From: Bacteroidales bacterium
Lineage (GTDB): Bacteria > Bacteroidota > Bacteroidia > Bacteroidales > UBA932
Direction of reading: 5' to 3'
NCBI GenBank assembly: GCA_017554335.1
Contig: JAFZIO010000008.1
Coordinates: 1 to 52,165, forward strand
Length of the DNA stretch: 52,165 bases
A model generated the notes under the pieces. That model did no database searches, was not told the origin of the DNA, and saw only the letters and a program-made list of their open reading frames with translations. The first letter of the stretch is position 1, and every line of letters starts with the position of its first letter. The position numbers and the translations under genes are program-made. Positions 41,697-50,442 of the stretch are shown here, in pieces.

Positions 41697-43339
41697 AACG
41701 CAGCGTTCTACTGATCAATATAGCGATTGTCCTTCTGGGGGCATTGTTTTTCATACCCGGGATCGGCGGAGTACGCCTTTTCGACTGGGATGAAATCAAC
41801 TTTGCCGAGTCTGCGCGCGAAATGCTGCTGACCGGAAACTGGTTCGACGTCCAGATTAATTTCGAACCGTTCTGGGAGAAGCCGCCGCTCTTCATATGGG
41901 CGCAGGCTCTCAGCATGAAGATATTCGGGGTTAATGAATTCGCAGCCCGTTTCCCCAATGCAGTGATTGGCATAATCACCCTGCTGGTGCTGTTCAACAT
42001 TGGTCGCAAGCGGAAGGATATACGTTTCGGCCTGCTGTGGACCCTGATGTACGGCATTTCATTCCTGCCTTTCTTCTACTTCAAGTCCGGAATTATCGAC
42101 CCCTGGTTCAACCTCGGCATATTCCTTTCCATTTATTTCTTTTCCCGCTATACCGATCCGGAGGCGAAGCCTCTGCGCATGCTCCATGCGGCACTCAGCG
42201 CTCTCTTCATGGGGCTGGCCATCTTGACCAAGGGGCCAGTGGCCTTCCTGATATTCTGCCTCACGTTTGCCGTGTGGCTGATAAGCAGCAGGTTCAAACT
42301 GGATTTCAGATGGAAAGACGTGGCCGTGTACTTCGTCGTCCTGGCCCTTGCAGGCGGATCATGGTTCATACTTCTGGCGGCATCCGGGCACGCTGACGTA
42401 ATCCAGGACTTCATCGCCTACCAGATACGCCTTTTCGAGACAAAAGATGCCGGGCACGGCGGCTTCCTGCTGTATCACTTCGTGTGGCTGTTTTTCGGTG
42501 TAACTCCGGCTTCTGTTTTCGCATTGCCGGCGCTGGTCAGAAAGGGAGACAACAATCTGTACCGTTGGATGCTTATAAGCTTCTGGGTGGTGCTGATTCT
42601 GTTTACCATTGTCCGCACCAAGATAGTCCATTACTCATCCTTCTGCTACTTCCCTCTGAGCTATCTCGGAGCATGGACTGCTGAACAGATAATGGACGGC
42701 AAACTCAGGTTCAGAGGCTGGCAAAAGGGCCTGCTTACAGGCATATCAGCCCTCTGGGGCCTGCTGCTTACTGCCCTTACCCTGTTTGACCGCTTCAAAG
42801 ACGCCCTCATCCCCTACGTACAGGATCCGTTTGCCGTCAGCTGTATGGAGGCGGCCTCGGACTGGAAAGGCTTCGAGCCCTTCGTCGGCCTGCTGCTGGT
42901 TATCGCAACCGTTTGCTTCTGCGTTGGTTTCGGTCGCAGCAAGAACCTGCGAAGCTTCATGATACTTGCCGCAGGAAATGTCATCTTCGGCATCACCGTA
43001 ATACTCTGTGCCGTCCCGGAAGTAGAGAAATACAGCCAGGCATCTGCCGTTGACTTCTACATAGAAAGACAAGGCGAAGACTGCTACGTATTGCCGACAT
43101 ATTTCAAGAGCTATGCCCACTATTTCTATACCCTGCGCCAGCCGGAAAACAAATGCAGCGACTTTGGATGGCTGAGGAGTGCAGCGCTGGACAAGCCCTG
43201 CTACTTCGTCGTCAAGGATATTCCGGAAGATGTGGAACGCCTGCGCTCAGATGTGCCGGATGCAGAATTCCTGTACCGCCGCTCAGGCTTCCGGTTCTTT
43301 GTGAGGCGCCCACAGCCTGCGGAAGCACAGGCAGAGTAA
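41693..43339 (+). CDS. ArnT/PMT-like membrane glycosyltransferase (GT39/GT83 type)
   Basis: An inner-membrane protein of 548 aa with about a dozen helices that moves a sugar from undecaprenyl phosphate to an acceptor in the periplasm. The first periplasmic loop has the diagnostic FDWDEINFAESAREM (the acidic pair for catalysis and metal) and WEKPPLFIW. A soluble C-terminal domain of about 110 residues follows the last helix. Whether it adds aminoarabinose-like or other sugars to lipid A, or glycosylates proteins, cannot be read. Being behind lptD favours lipopolysaccharide. The last 57 bases overlap the convergent PHP gene. Confidence 0.87.
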   Translation: MKRSVLLINIAIVLLGALFFIPGIGGVRLFDWDEINFAESAREMLLTGNWFDVQINFEPFWEKPPLFIWAQALSMKIFGVNEFAARFPNAVIGIITLLVLFNIGRKRKDIRFGLLWTLMYGISFLPFFYFKSGIIDPWFNLGIFLSIYFFSRYTDPEAKPLRMLHAALSALFMGLAILTKGPVAFLIFCLTFAVWLISSRFKLDFRWKDVAVYFVVLALAGGSWFILLAASGHADVIQDFIAYQIRLFETKDAGHGGFLLYHFVWLFFGVTPASVFALPALVRKGDNNLYRWMLISFWVVLILFTIVRTKIVHYSSFCYFPLSYLGAWTAEQIMDGKLRFRGWQKGLLTGISALWGLLLTALTLFDRFKDALIPYVQDPFAVSCMEAASDWKGFEPFVGLLLVIATVCFCVGFGRSKNLRSFMILAAGNVIFGITVILCAVPEVEKYSQASAVDFYIERQGEDCYVLPTYFKSYAHYFYTLRQPENKCSDFGWLRSAALDKPCYFVVKDIPEDVERLRSDVPDAEFLYRRSGFRFFVRRPQPAEAQAE

Positions 43340-44488
43340 GGCGGCGAGAACCAGCAGGCCTGCATTGAACAGCACCGTCAGCAACCAGTTTACGCTATGA
43401 GGCGTCTCCTCGTACGGAGAATCCGCCACGCTGCCGTCGTAACGGGCGAAAGCATTCGTATATATAACGACCCCGTCGTCGAAGCGGGCCGTCAAGCGCA
43501 TGTAAGGCTCGCCGGCGGCCATCGGCCGTTCGAAGCAGCATCCTTCCGCCGTCGCCAGCAGTTCGTGCCCCTGGCCCCTCGCCTCTATGCTTGCCGGGCG
43601 GGACAGGCGGAGGAATACCGTATCGCCCTGCAGGCCGATTGCCTCAACCCGCGGCAGGGAGTCGTTGGCGGCATATTTGGCACTCCAGTCGCCGTCCCCG
43701 AAGTCGGGCACGCGCATCGAGTAGAAGGCACCCGCCAGCAGCGTCGCTTTTACGTCCCCATATCGTGCCGAAGGGGTCGCCAGCCATGAGCAGCGGCGGC
43801 CGATTTTGCTGTGGTTGCCGGAGTCGTGGCAGTCGTCGTTTATCAGGCAGTGGGAATAGTGGCCGGCGCTGAGAGCCTCGTCCCAATGGCGGAGTTCGTC
43901 GGATACGCCGGAGTCGGCCTCCATGAGACGGTATCCCGTAAGCAGGCGCATGGACCGGGGAGTCGTATGCAGCGTACGGTCCGGATGATTCATCACCAGA
44001 AAGTCGGCATTGCGCGACAGGTAATCGTACTGCCACTGCTTCTGCGACGCGAACATCGGCAGAAGATGGTCGAACAGCATCATACGAGACGGGTTGAACA
44101 CCAGCTTGTGGAACTTGAACAAGCTGTATCCGTGCTCATATACATTTATCTGAAGCGTACTGTCGTATGGGTGGCGGGTAAGCTGGTTGTGATTGGAGAA
44201 AGCCAGGATATCGTAACCCAGCTTCATGTAATCGTCAAATACCACTTCCGGATATTCCGGGCACTCGTTCAATATATTGTCTACGCGCGTATGCGTATGG
44301 AAGTTGGCCCGTTTCCATTCCGGCTGCTCAGGGAGCCCCGCATAAGGGTTGTAAATATCAGGGCCGGCAAAGGGTGCAGGAGCGCTGAAATTGTATATCG
44401 GAGAAACTGAAAAAACGCTGATTATCAATGCCAGCAGCACAAAGAAAGACGCCAGCAATCTGATGGAAATAATCAATACGTTTTTCAT
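43283..44488 (-). CDS. membrane-anchored PHP-domain phosphoesterase-like protein
   Basis: A 401-aa protein with a membrane helix near the start (IISIRLLASFFVLLALIISV) and another near the end (WLLTVLFNAGLLVLAALLCL). Between them lies a PHP-type metal-binding domain facing the periplasm or outside: ANFHTHTRVDN (HxH), FSNHNQLTRH, MNHPDRTLH and INDDCHDSGNHSK. PHP proteins hydrolyse phosphoesters with a trinuclear metal site; the substrate here is unknown. ATG 44488 follows a TATATTTG box after only four bases, and the longer frame to 44596 would run through the promoter. The C-terminal codons overlap the ArnT-like gene in the opposite frame. Confidence 0.75.
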   Translation of the reverse strand: MKNVLIISIRLLASFFVLLALIISVFSVSPIYNFSAPAPFAGPDIYNPYAGLPEQPEWKRANFHTHTRVDNILNECPEYPEVVFDDYMKLGYDILAFSNHNQLTRHPYDSTLQINVYEHGYSLFKFHKLVFNPSRMMLFDHLLPMFASQKQWQYDYLSRNADFLVMNHPDRTLHTTPRSMRLLTGYRLMEADSGVSDELRHWDEALSAGHYSHCLINDDCHDSGNHSKIGRRCSWLATPSARYGDVKATLLAGAFYSMRVPDFGDGDWSAKYAANDSLPRVEAIGLQGDTVFLRLSRPASIEARGQGHELLATAEGCCFERPMAAGEPYMRLTARFDDGVVIYTNAFARYDGSVADSPYEETPHSVNWLLTVLFNAGLLVLAALLCLCFRRLWAPHKEPEA

Positions 44489-44492
44489 GCTG

Positions 44493-44500
44493 CAAATATA
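44493..44500 (-). promoter_or_regulatory. -7 box of the PHP gene
   Basis: TATATTTG on the minus strand ends four bases before the start codon (44488), so the RNA start should fall at the ATG. There is no clear TTG at -33. Confidence 0.45.
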
Positions 44501-44521
44501 TGGATATTCCCAATTATTTAT

Positions 44522-44529
44522 TACCTTTG
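44522..44529 (+). promoter_or_regulatory. -7 box of rho
   Basis: TACCTTTG followed by C fits TAnnTTTG and predicts a leader of about 54 nt before the rho ATG at 44590. That is longer than most leaders in this window and leaves room for autoregulation, which is known for rho in other bacteria. Confidence 0.45.
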
Positions 44530-44589
44530 CGCTGTCAAAATTCTTCCGCACTACGCATCTGCAAGAGCGGACCAATCTAAAATAAAAAT

Positions 44590-46329
44590 ATGACACACAG
44601 CTATACCGAGCTCAACAACATGACCAGAGAGCAGCTCGAGACCCTGTCCAAAGACCTGGACATAAAATTCAGCAAGAAAACAGACGACGAGAATCTGCGT
44701 TACGCGATACTCGATGCGGAGGCGACGCGTGAGTCGCTGAAGCCCGCACCGGAAAAGCCCAAGCGCGGCCGCCCCAAGAAGGCGAAGGCCGAAGAGGCAA
44801 AACCCGCCAAAGCTGCCAAGGCGGAAAAGGCTGCAGAGCCCAAGCCCGCAGAGGCACCCAAAGCCGAAGCGCCCAAGGCTGAGGAGCCCAAGACTGAGGC
44901 CCCCAAGGCCAAGCGCGGCCGTCCTGCCAAGACTAAGGCGGAAAAAGCCGACAAGGCCGAGGAAGCTAAGGATACGAAGCCCGCTACTGAGCAGAAGCCT
45001 GCCGCCGAGCCCAAGCCCGCACAGCCTCAGCAGGGCCACCACAAGCAGCAGAGCCAGCAGCCCCAGGGTAACCAGCAGAATCAGAGCAACCAGCAGCCCA
45101 AGCCCCAGCAGGGCCTGCCGAACCAGCCCAATCAGCAGGGCCAGCAGAACCAGCAGCAGCGTCCGCCCAAGCCCCGCGTTCCCGAGTTCGAGGGCACGGT
45201 GGAGGCTACCGGCGTGCTGGAGATCATGCCCGACGGATACGGCTTCCTGCGCTCCTCCGATTACAATTACCTCAACTCCCCGGACGACATTTACGTCTCC
45301 CAGCAGCAGATCAAGTACAACGCCCTCAAGCCCGGCGACACCGTTACCGGCGAGATACGTCCCCCGCGCGAAGGCGACAAATACTTCCCGCTCGTCAAGA
45401 TCAAGTACGTCAACGGACGCACCCCGGAATTCATCCGCGACCGCGTACCTTTCGACTTCCTTACTCCCCTTTTCCCGGACGAGAAGTTCAACCTGCTCGG
45501 CAAGGGCCATGCGACCGATCCCAGCTGCCGTATCGTGGATATGTTCTCCCCCATCGGCAAGGGCCAGCGCGGACTTATCGTCGCTCAGCCGAAGACCGGA
45601 AAGACCATGCTGCTCAAGAGCATAGCCAACGCCATAGCGGACAACCACCCGGAGGTATATGAGATTGTGCTGCTCATCGACGAGCGCCCTGAGGAGGTTA
45701 CCGACATGCAGCGCAGCGTCAAGGCAGAGGTTGTAGCCTCCACCTTCGACGAACCTGCAGAGCATCACGTAAAGGTGGCTAACATGGTGCTTGAGAAGGC
45801 ACGCAGGCTAGTAGAGTGCGGCCACGACGTGGTCATACTCCTCGACTCCATCACCCGTCTCGCACGCGCCTACAACACCGTGCAGCCGGCATCAGGCAAG
45901 GTGCTTACCGGCGGTGTGGACGCCAACGCCCTGCAGAAGCCCAAGCGTTTCTTCGGCGCCGCCCGTAACATAGAGGGAGGCGGTTCGCTTACCATTCTCG
46001 CTACCGCCCTCACGGAGACCGGATCCAAGATGGACGACGTCATCTTCGAGGAATTCAAGGGCACCGGCAACATGGAGCTCCAGCTGGACCGCAGCCTCTC
46101 CAACCGCCGAATCTTCCCTTCGGTCAATATCGTCCTTTCGGGCACCCGCCGCGACGACCTGCTTCTGGACCGTGCCAGCGCCAACCGCATCTGGATACTC
46201 CGCAAGCTGCTTGCCGACATGAACCCTCTGGAGGCCATGAACTTCATGCTCCAGCTTATGGACGAGTTCAAAACGAACGGCGACCTGCTGGACAATATGA
46301 GCAAGGTCTCCGCGAGAGACATCCGATAA
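44590..46329 (+). CDS. rho: transcription termination factor Rho with disordered insert
   Basis: A hexameric RNA-dependent helicase (579 aa; E. coli Rho is 419). Residues 1-45 are the Rho-N helical domain. Residues 51-196 are a disordered insert, first Lys/Ala/Glu/Pro-rich with two KRGRP AT-hook-like motifs (58 and 108), then Gln/Asn-rich (146-190). The cold-shock RNA-binding domain starts near 200 ([14 protein letters not shown]). The ATPase has AQPKTGKTM (332-340) and [13 protein letters not shown] (361-373). Such inserts are typical of Bacteroidota; in a Bacteroides species the insert has been linked to condensate formation. A strong terminator follows. Confidence 0.97.
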   Translation: MTHSYTELNNMTREQLETLSKDLDIKFSKKTDDENLRYAILDAEATRESLKPAPEKPKRGRPKKAKAEEAKPAKAAKAEKAAEPKPAEAPKAEAPKAEEPKTEAPKAKRGRPAKTKAEKADKAEEAKDTKPATEQKPAAEPKPAQPQQGHHKQQSQQPQGNQQNQSNQQPKPQQGLPNQPNQQGQQNQQQRPPKPRVPEFEGTVEATGVLEIMPDGYGFLRSSDYNYLNSPDDIYVSQQQIKYNALKPGDTVTGEIRPPREGDKYFPLVKIKYVNGRTPEFIRDRVPFDFLTPLFPDEKFNLLGKGHATDPSCRIVDMFSPIGKGQRGLIVAQPKTGKTMLLKSIANAIADNHPEVYEIVLLIDERPEEVTDMQRSVKAEVVASTFDEPAEHHVKVANMVLEKARRLVECGHDVVILLDSITRLARAYNTVQPASGKVLTGGVDANALQKPKRFFGAARNIEGGGSLTILATALTETGSKMDDVIFEEFKGTGNMELQLDRSLSNRRIFPSVNIVLSGTRRDDLLLDRASANRIWILRKLLADMNPLEAMNFMLQLMDEFKTNGDLLDNMSKVSARDIR

Positions 46330-46335
46330 ACACAA

Positions 46336-46365
46336 AAGAGGGTTGGCCTGCCGGTCAACCCTCTT
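46336..46365. terminator. bidirectional terminator between rho and the lipoprotein gene
   Basis: AAGAGGGTTGGCC pairs with GGTCAACCCTCTT (one wobble) around TGCC. CTTTATTT follows on the plus strand and CTTTTG on the minus strand. It lies six bases after the rho stop and 18 before the end of the convergent lipoprotein gene. Confidence 0.85.
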
Positions 46366-46383
46366 CTTTATTTACCCGTTCAA

Positions 46384-46896
46384 CTACCTTTTGCAATATA
46401 TGCGGGTACGGTCATAATAGTACTTATCCTTCCCGTCAGGTTCCTCGGTATCGCAATCTACGCTGCGGCGTATACCCTTGAAGTATACCATATAATACTT
46501 GGACTTATCTGCCGGATCATAGTAAGCATAATACATCTTCTTTCCCTTGAAAGTCTCTATGTATTCGCAATCAGACTCGCTGAATTCATCATATTCGTAA
46601 TACCAGAAATCAACAACAAGTTCGTTTTTGGTATACTTGACTATGCGGTAATCCTCCGCATCGTATTTTTCGTCGGTAATGTAGAACTCGGGAACGGTGA
46701 GGTAGATATACGAATCATTACCGTATGTCTCCCAGTCAAGATGCCCGCTTATGTTGTCTCTGAACATCAGAGAGCCGTTGAAATAATCTTCGTAAGATTC
46801 GACGGTCCAGCTGGTACCGTCCAGCTCGACAGGGTCAATGGTGCAGGACACGGCAAATAAGCCTGCAAGCAAGATTGCTAAAAATAATTTCTTCAT
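46384..46896 (-). CDS. small lipoprotein of unknown function
   Basis: A 170-aa protein with a lipoprotein signal (KKLFLAILLAGLFAVSC, Cys18), so the mature protein is lipid-anchored in the envelope. The rest is unusually rich in Tyr, Asp and Glu (WYYEYDEFSESDCEYIE) and reads as beta strands, suggesting a lipocalin-like or META-like small barrel; this is a guess. I do not recognise the family. It starts 12 bases after upp and probably shares its mRNA, though a functional link to uracil salvage is not evident. Confidence 0.7.
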   Translation of the reverse strand: MKKLFLAILLAGLFAVSCTIDPVELDGTSWTVESYEDYFNGSLMFRDNISGHLDWETYGNDSYIYLTVPEFYITDEKYDAEDYRIVKYTKNELVVDFWYYEYDEFSESDCEYIETFKGKKMYYAYYDPADKSKYYMVYFKGIRRSVDCDTEEPDGKDKYYYDRTRIYCKR

Positions 46897-46908
46897 AGGT
46901 ATGTAATA

Positions 46909-47538
46909 TTATTTAGTTCCGAATATACGGTCGCCGGCGTCACCCAGGCCGGGAACGATGTAGGCGTTCTCGTTAAGGCGCTCGTCTATGGCGGCGACAT
47001 AGATGTCAACGTCAGGATGCTTCTCCTGAACCTTGGCGATACCCTCCGGTGCAGCTACGAGGCACATCAGCTTGATGTTGTTGCAACCGCGCTCCTTCAG
47101 CATGTCAAGGGCGTCGCAGGAACTTCCGCCGGTAGCGAGCATGGGGTCGGTGACAATCACCAGGCGGTCCTGGATATCCTCAGGAAGCTTGCAATAGTAC
47201 ACGACGGGCTCGTGGGTAGTCTCGTTGCGGTACAGGCCGATATGTCCGACCTTGGCTACGGGCACCAGGTCGAGCAGGCCGTCAACCATACCCAGACCGG
47301 CACGCAGTATGGGCACTATGGCCAGTTTGCGTCCCAGAACCCTGTATGCCTTCATCGGGCTTATGGGCGTCTCTATTTCCACTTCCGTAAGCGGGAGGTT
47401 GCGGGTAATTTCATACCCCATCAACAATGATATTTCCTTGAGAAGCTGGCGGAAATCCTTGGAACCGGTTTCCTTCTGCCGCATGATGCTCAGCTTGTGC
47501 TGGACCATGGGATGACTGATAAGGTGTACTTCGCTCAT
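46909..47538 (-). CDS. upp: uracil phosphoribosyltransferase
   Basis: It makes UMP from uracil and PRPP in pyrimidine salvage. The 209-aa length is typical. [12 protein letters not shown] is the normal start, [13 protein letters not shown] the loop before the active site, [11 protein letters not shown] the PRPP-binding motif, and [15 protein letters not shown] the uracil-binding end. A TAAATTTG box lies 19 bp upstream. It is divergent from the TGS-kinase gene, another nucleoside-related enzyme, so the two may be co-regulated. Confidence 0.96.
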   Translation of the reverse strand: MSEVHLISHPMVQHKLSIMRQKETGSKDFRQLLKEISLLMGYEITRNLPLTEVEIETPISPMKAYRVLGRKLAIVPILRAGLGMVDGLLDLVPVAKVGHIGLYRNETTHEPVVYYCKLPEDIQDRLVIVTDPMLATGGSSCDALDMLKERGCNNIKLMCLVAAPEGIAKVQEKHPDVDIYVAAIDERLNENAYIVPGLGDAGDRIFGTK

Positions 47539-47556
47539 AGTCTAATGTGATTTTTA

Positions 47557-47564
47557 CAAATTTA
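47557..47564 (-). promoter_or_regulatory. -7 box of upp
   Basis: TAAATTTG on the minus strand, giving a leader of about 12 nt. There is no TTG at ideal -33 spacing. Confidence 0.45.
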
Positions 47565-47576
47565 AGCATTTTTTGC

Positions 47577-47584
47577 TATTTTTG
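47577..47584 (+). promoter_or_regulatory. -7 box of the TGS-kinase operon
   Basis: TATTTTTG ends six bases before the ATG at 47591, predicting a leaderless mRNA. A TTT stands 21 nt upstream. Confidence 0.45.
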
Positions 47585-47590
47585 TGAATC

Positions 47591-49258
47591 ATGCTGAAGA
47601 TATATTGCAAGAACACCGGCACCTCCAAGGAATTCCAGGAAGGCGTCACCCTGGCGGAAGTTCTTCCGCACTTCGATTTCGAGCGTCCGTACGACATACT
47701 CTGCGCAAAAGTCAACTATGTAACCCAGGGCATGAAATACAGGGCCTTCAACAACCGGGAGGTTGAGTTCCTCGACTACAGGTCTTACGCCGGCCGCAGC
47801 GCCTACTGTCGTTCCCTCTGTTTCCTGCTCAGCAAGGCGGTGCACGACTTATATCCCAGCAGCACGATAAAGATGCGTCGTCCCATATCCAAAGGTTACT
47901 ATTGCGACCTGCAGAAAGGCTCGCCCGTAACTTCTGAAGACGTCGACCGCATACGCGAGCGTATGAAGGAAATAGTGGCGGCCGATGCTGCATTCAAGCG
48001 TATGGAAGTGCGCACGGAAGAGGCGATCGAGCTCTTCCGGAGCCTGGGTTACGACGACAAGGTGAAGCTCCTGGAGACCAGCGGCCAGATATACATACGC
48101 TACCATACCCTCGAGGGTTCGCCCGACTATTATTACGACGCCCTGGTACCCTCTGCCGGCTACCTGAAGGTGTGGGACCTCTCCCCTTACCAGGACGGCA
48201 TGCTGCTGCGGGTACCCGACAGGCACGCCCCCGAAAAGCTTACGGTCTACGAGCCTCAGCCCAAGACCTTCGAGGTCTTCCGCGAGAGCCTCCAGTGGAA
48301 CGCCATCATGAATCTGGACAACGTGGGCGATGTGAACCACGCATGCGAGGACGGGCACGCAGGAGAACTCATCCAGGTGGCGGAAGCACTGCAGGAGAAG
48401 AAAATTGTCCAGATAGCGGAAGAAATAGAAAAGCGTTACCGTTGCGGAGCCCTGCGCCTGGTGCTCATCACCGGCCCCAGCAGCAGCGGCAAGACTACAG
48501 TCACCAAGAAACTCAGCATACAGCTGATGGCCTGCGGACTACGGCCCGTCTCCATATCGACCGACGATTACTTTGTCAACCGCGTAGATACTCCCCTGTT
48601 GCCGGACGGCTCATACGATTTCGACAACTTCGACACCGTGGACCACGAGGCCATGCAGAACGACCTCGAGAAACTGCTTGCGGGAGAAGATGTGCAGGTG
48701 CCGGAATACAACTTCGTGACAGGCATACGCGAGTACAACGGCAAGACGCTGAAGCTCACCCCCGGCTCCGTGCTGCTGGTAGAAGGCATTCACGCCCTCA
48801 ACCCTGCCCTGACAAACCGCATTGCCGATTCCGTCAAGTTCAAGATCTTCATCAACACCATCGTAAGTATCTCCCTGGACAACCACAACTGCATCCCGAC
48901 AAGCGACAACCGCCTGCTCCGCCGCATCGTCCGCGACTACAACAAGGGGGCCTTCAGCGCACGCGAAAGCATTCGCAACTGGCCGAATGTCCGTCGCTCG
49001 GAGGTAAAATGGATATACCCCTTCCAGGAAACGGCAGACGTGCTCTTCAATTCCGCGTACCTCGTAGAGTTCGCGGTATTCCGCCTGCATGCAGAAAGGA
49101 TTCTGGCCACGGTGCCGCGCAACTGCCCGGAGTACAGCGAGGCCAGCAGGCTCCTGAAGTTCCTGAGTTACTTTATCCCTGTAAGCGACCGCCAGATACC
49201 GCCTACCTCCATGCTACGCGAGTTCGTGGGCGGCAGCAGTTTCACATATAAGTATTAG
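47591..49258 (+). CDS. TGS domain-fused uridine kinase-like nucleoside kinase
   Basis: A 555-aa fusion. Residues 1-62 form a TGS domain (small ubiquitin-like fold also found in threonyl-tRNA synthetase). Residues of about 63-220 resemble the threonyl-tRNA synthetase second additional domain, but the HxxxH metal motif is not evident. From about 285 follows a uridine kinase/phosphoribulokinase P-loop domain: ITGPSSSGKTT (293-303), STDDYFVNR and LLVEGIHALNP. The family occurs in Bacteroidota and Firmicutes. Nucleoside phosphorylation is inferred, and the role of the RNA-linked front half is unknown. pncB follows after five bases. Confidence 0.88.
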   Translation: MLKIYCKNTGTSKEFQEGVTLAEVLPHFDFERPYDILCAKVNYVTQGMKYRAFNNREVEFLDYRSYAGRSAYCRSLCFLLSKAVHDLYPSSTIKMRRPISKGYYCDLQKGSPVTSEDVDRIRERMKEIVAADAAFKRMEVRTEEAIELFRSLGYDDKVKLLETSGQIYIRYHTLEGSPDYYYDALVPSAGYLKVWDLSPYQDGMLLRVPDRHAPEKLTVYEPQPKTFEVFRESLQWNAIMNLDNVGDVNHACEDGHAGELIQVAEALQEKKIVQIAEEIEKRYRCGALRLVLITGPSSSGKTTVTKKLSIQLMACGLRPVSISTDDYFVNRVDTPLLPDGSYDFDNFDTVDHEAMQNDLEKLLAGEDVQVPEYNFVTGIREYNGKTLKLTPGSVLLVEGIHALNPALTNRIADSVKFKIFINTIVSISLDNHNCIPTSDNRLLRRIVRDYNKGAFSARESIRNWPNVRRSEVKWIYPFQETADVLFNSAYLVEFAVFRLHAERILATVPRNCPEYSEASRLLKFLSYFIPVSDRQIPPTSMLREFVGGSSFTYKY

Positions 49259-49263
49259 ATTCC

Positions 49264-50442
49264 ATGATTCTGAGCATACTCGATACAGATCTTTACAAGT
49301 TCTCTACCAGCAACGCATACTTCCAGCTGTACCCGCTTGCTGAGGGCACGTTTACCTTCAACGACAGGGCGAAAGAGATTTATGACGAAGCCTTTCTGTC
49401 CGAATTGAAGGCCGCAATAAACGATCTTTGCCGCCTGTCTCTCACCGATGACGAATTTGCCTACTGCGGCAAGCGCATACGGTACATTCACCGTAACTAT
49501 TGGGAGTGGCTCCGGGGGTTCCGCTTCGAAGCGGACAAGATCGATTGCCGCCTGGACGATGAAGGCCACCTACGTATAGATGTGACTGACTATCTTTATA
49601 AGGTTACCCTATACGAGGTTCCTCTGCTTGCCATTGTTGCCGAGCTGCGCAATAAACGGCTGGGCGTTAAAGCCGACCTGCAAACCATTATCGACAGACT
49701 GGACGCCAAGATTGAGCTTGCCAACAAGGAGGCACTGGTATTTTCCGAGTTCGGAACGCGAAGGCGTTTTTCATCAGAGGTACACGAGGCCGTTGTAAAA
49801 CGCCTGAAAGAGAAATGTCCCCAGTACTGCGCAGGCACGTCCAACGTATATTTCGCCATGAAGTACGACATGGTTCCAGTAGGTACCTTCCCGCATGAGT
49901 GGATGATGTTCCACAGCGGCGTATTCGGATACAAGCGAGCTAACTACCTGGGGCTGGAAGACTGGATCAAAGTATATGACGGAGCCCTTGGTACTGCCCT
50001 CATAGACACATTTACCACGGCGTCGTTCCTCCGCACGCTGACGCTCAAGCAGGCCAAACTGCTGGACGGCTTCCGCCAGGACTCCGGAGACGAAATAGAA
50101 ATTGGCGAAATGATAATAGCGCGCCTTGAAGAATTCGGAATCGACCCCCGCACCAAGATTCTGGTATTCAGCAACGCCCTGGACTTCCCCAAGTACAGCC
50201 GCGTGGCCAAATACTTCAAGGGGCGCATCAAAGTCAGCGCCGGCATAGGCACCAACCTCACATGCGACCCGGGCATACCCGGATATAAAGCCGCCAACAT
50301 AGTCATGAAGCTCAGCCGCTGCCGCATGAGTGCAAAAGACCCGTGGGAGAAGGTTATCAAGATCTCCGACGACCTCGGCAAGCATATGGGAGAAGATATA
50401 GAATTCGGCATCGCCACTCACGAACTGCATCTGGCGGAATGA
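49264..50442 (+). CDS. pncB: nicotinate phosphoribosyltransferase
   Basis: It turns nicotinate, PRPP and ATP into nicotinate mononucleotide in NAD salvage. The 392-aa protein shows DTDLYKFSTSNA at the start. FSEFGTRRRFS carries the substrate-binding arginines, VPVGTFPHEWMM carries the His phosphorylated by ATP in this family, and GFRQDSGD and SAGIGTNLTCDPG form the phosphoribosyl site. It overlaps mnmE by ATGA. With upp and the kinase next door, this is a small nucleotide-salvage neighbourhood. Confidence 0.95.
   Translation: MILSILDTDLYKFSTSNAYFQLYPLAEGTFTFNDRAKEIYDEAFLSELKAAINDLCRLSLTDDEFAYCGKRIRYIHRNYWEWLRGFRFEADKIDCRLDDEGHLRIDVTDYLYKVTLYEVPLLAIVAELRNKRLGVKADLQTIIDRLDAKIELANKEALVFSEFGTRRRFSSEVHEAVVKRLKEKCPQYCAGTSNVYFAMKYDMVPVGTFPHEWMMFHSGVFGYKRANYLGLEDWIKVYDGALGTALIDTFTTASFLRTLTLKQAKLLDGFRQDSGDEIEIGEMIIARLEEFGIDPRTKILVFSNALDFPKYSRVAKYFKGRIKVSAGIGTNLTCDPGIPGYKAANIVMKLSRCRMSAKDPWEKVIKISDDLGKHMGEDIEFGIATHELHLAE

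Noticed and set aside
44551-45768. A 405-codon Leu/Gly-rich minus-strand frame looking like a membrane protein
   Set aside because: It is the antisense reading of the Lys/Ala/Gln-rich rho insert, which produces artificial Leu/Gly runs.
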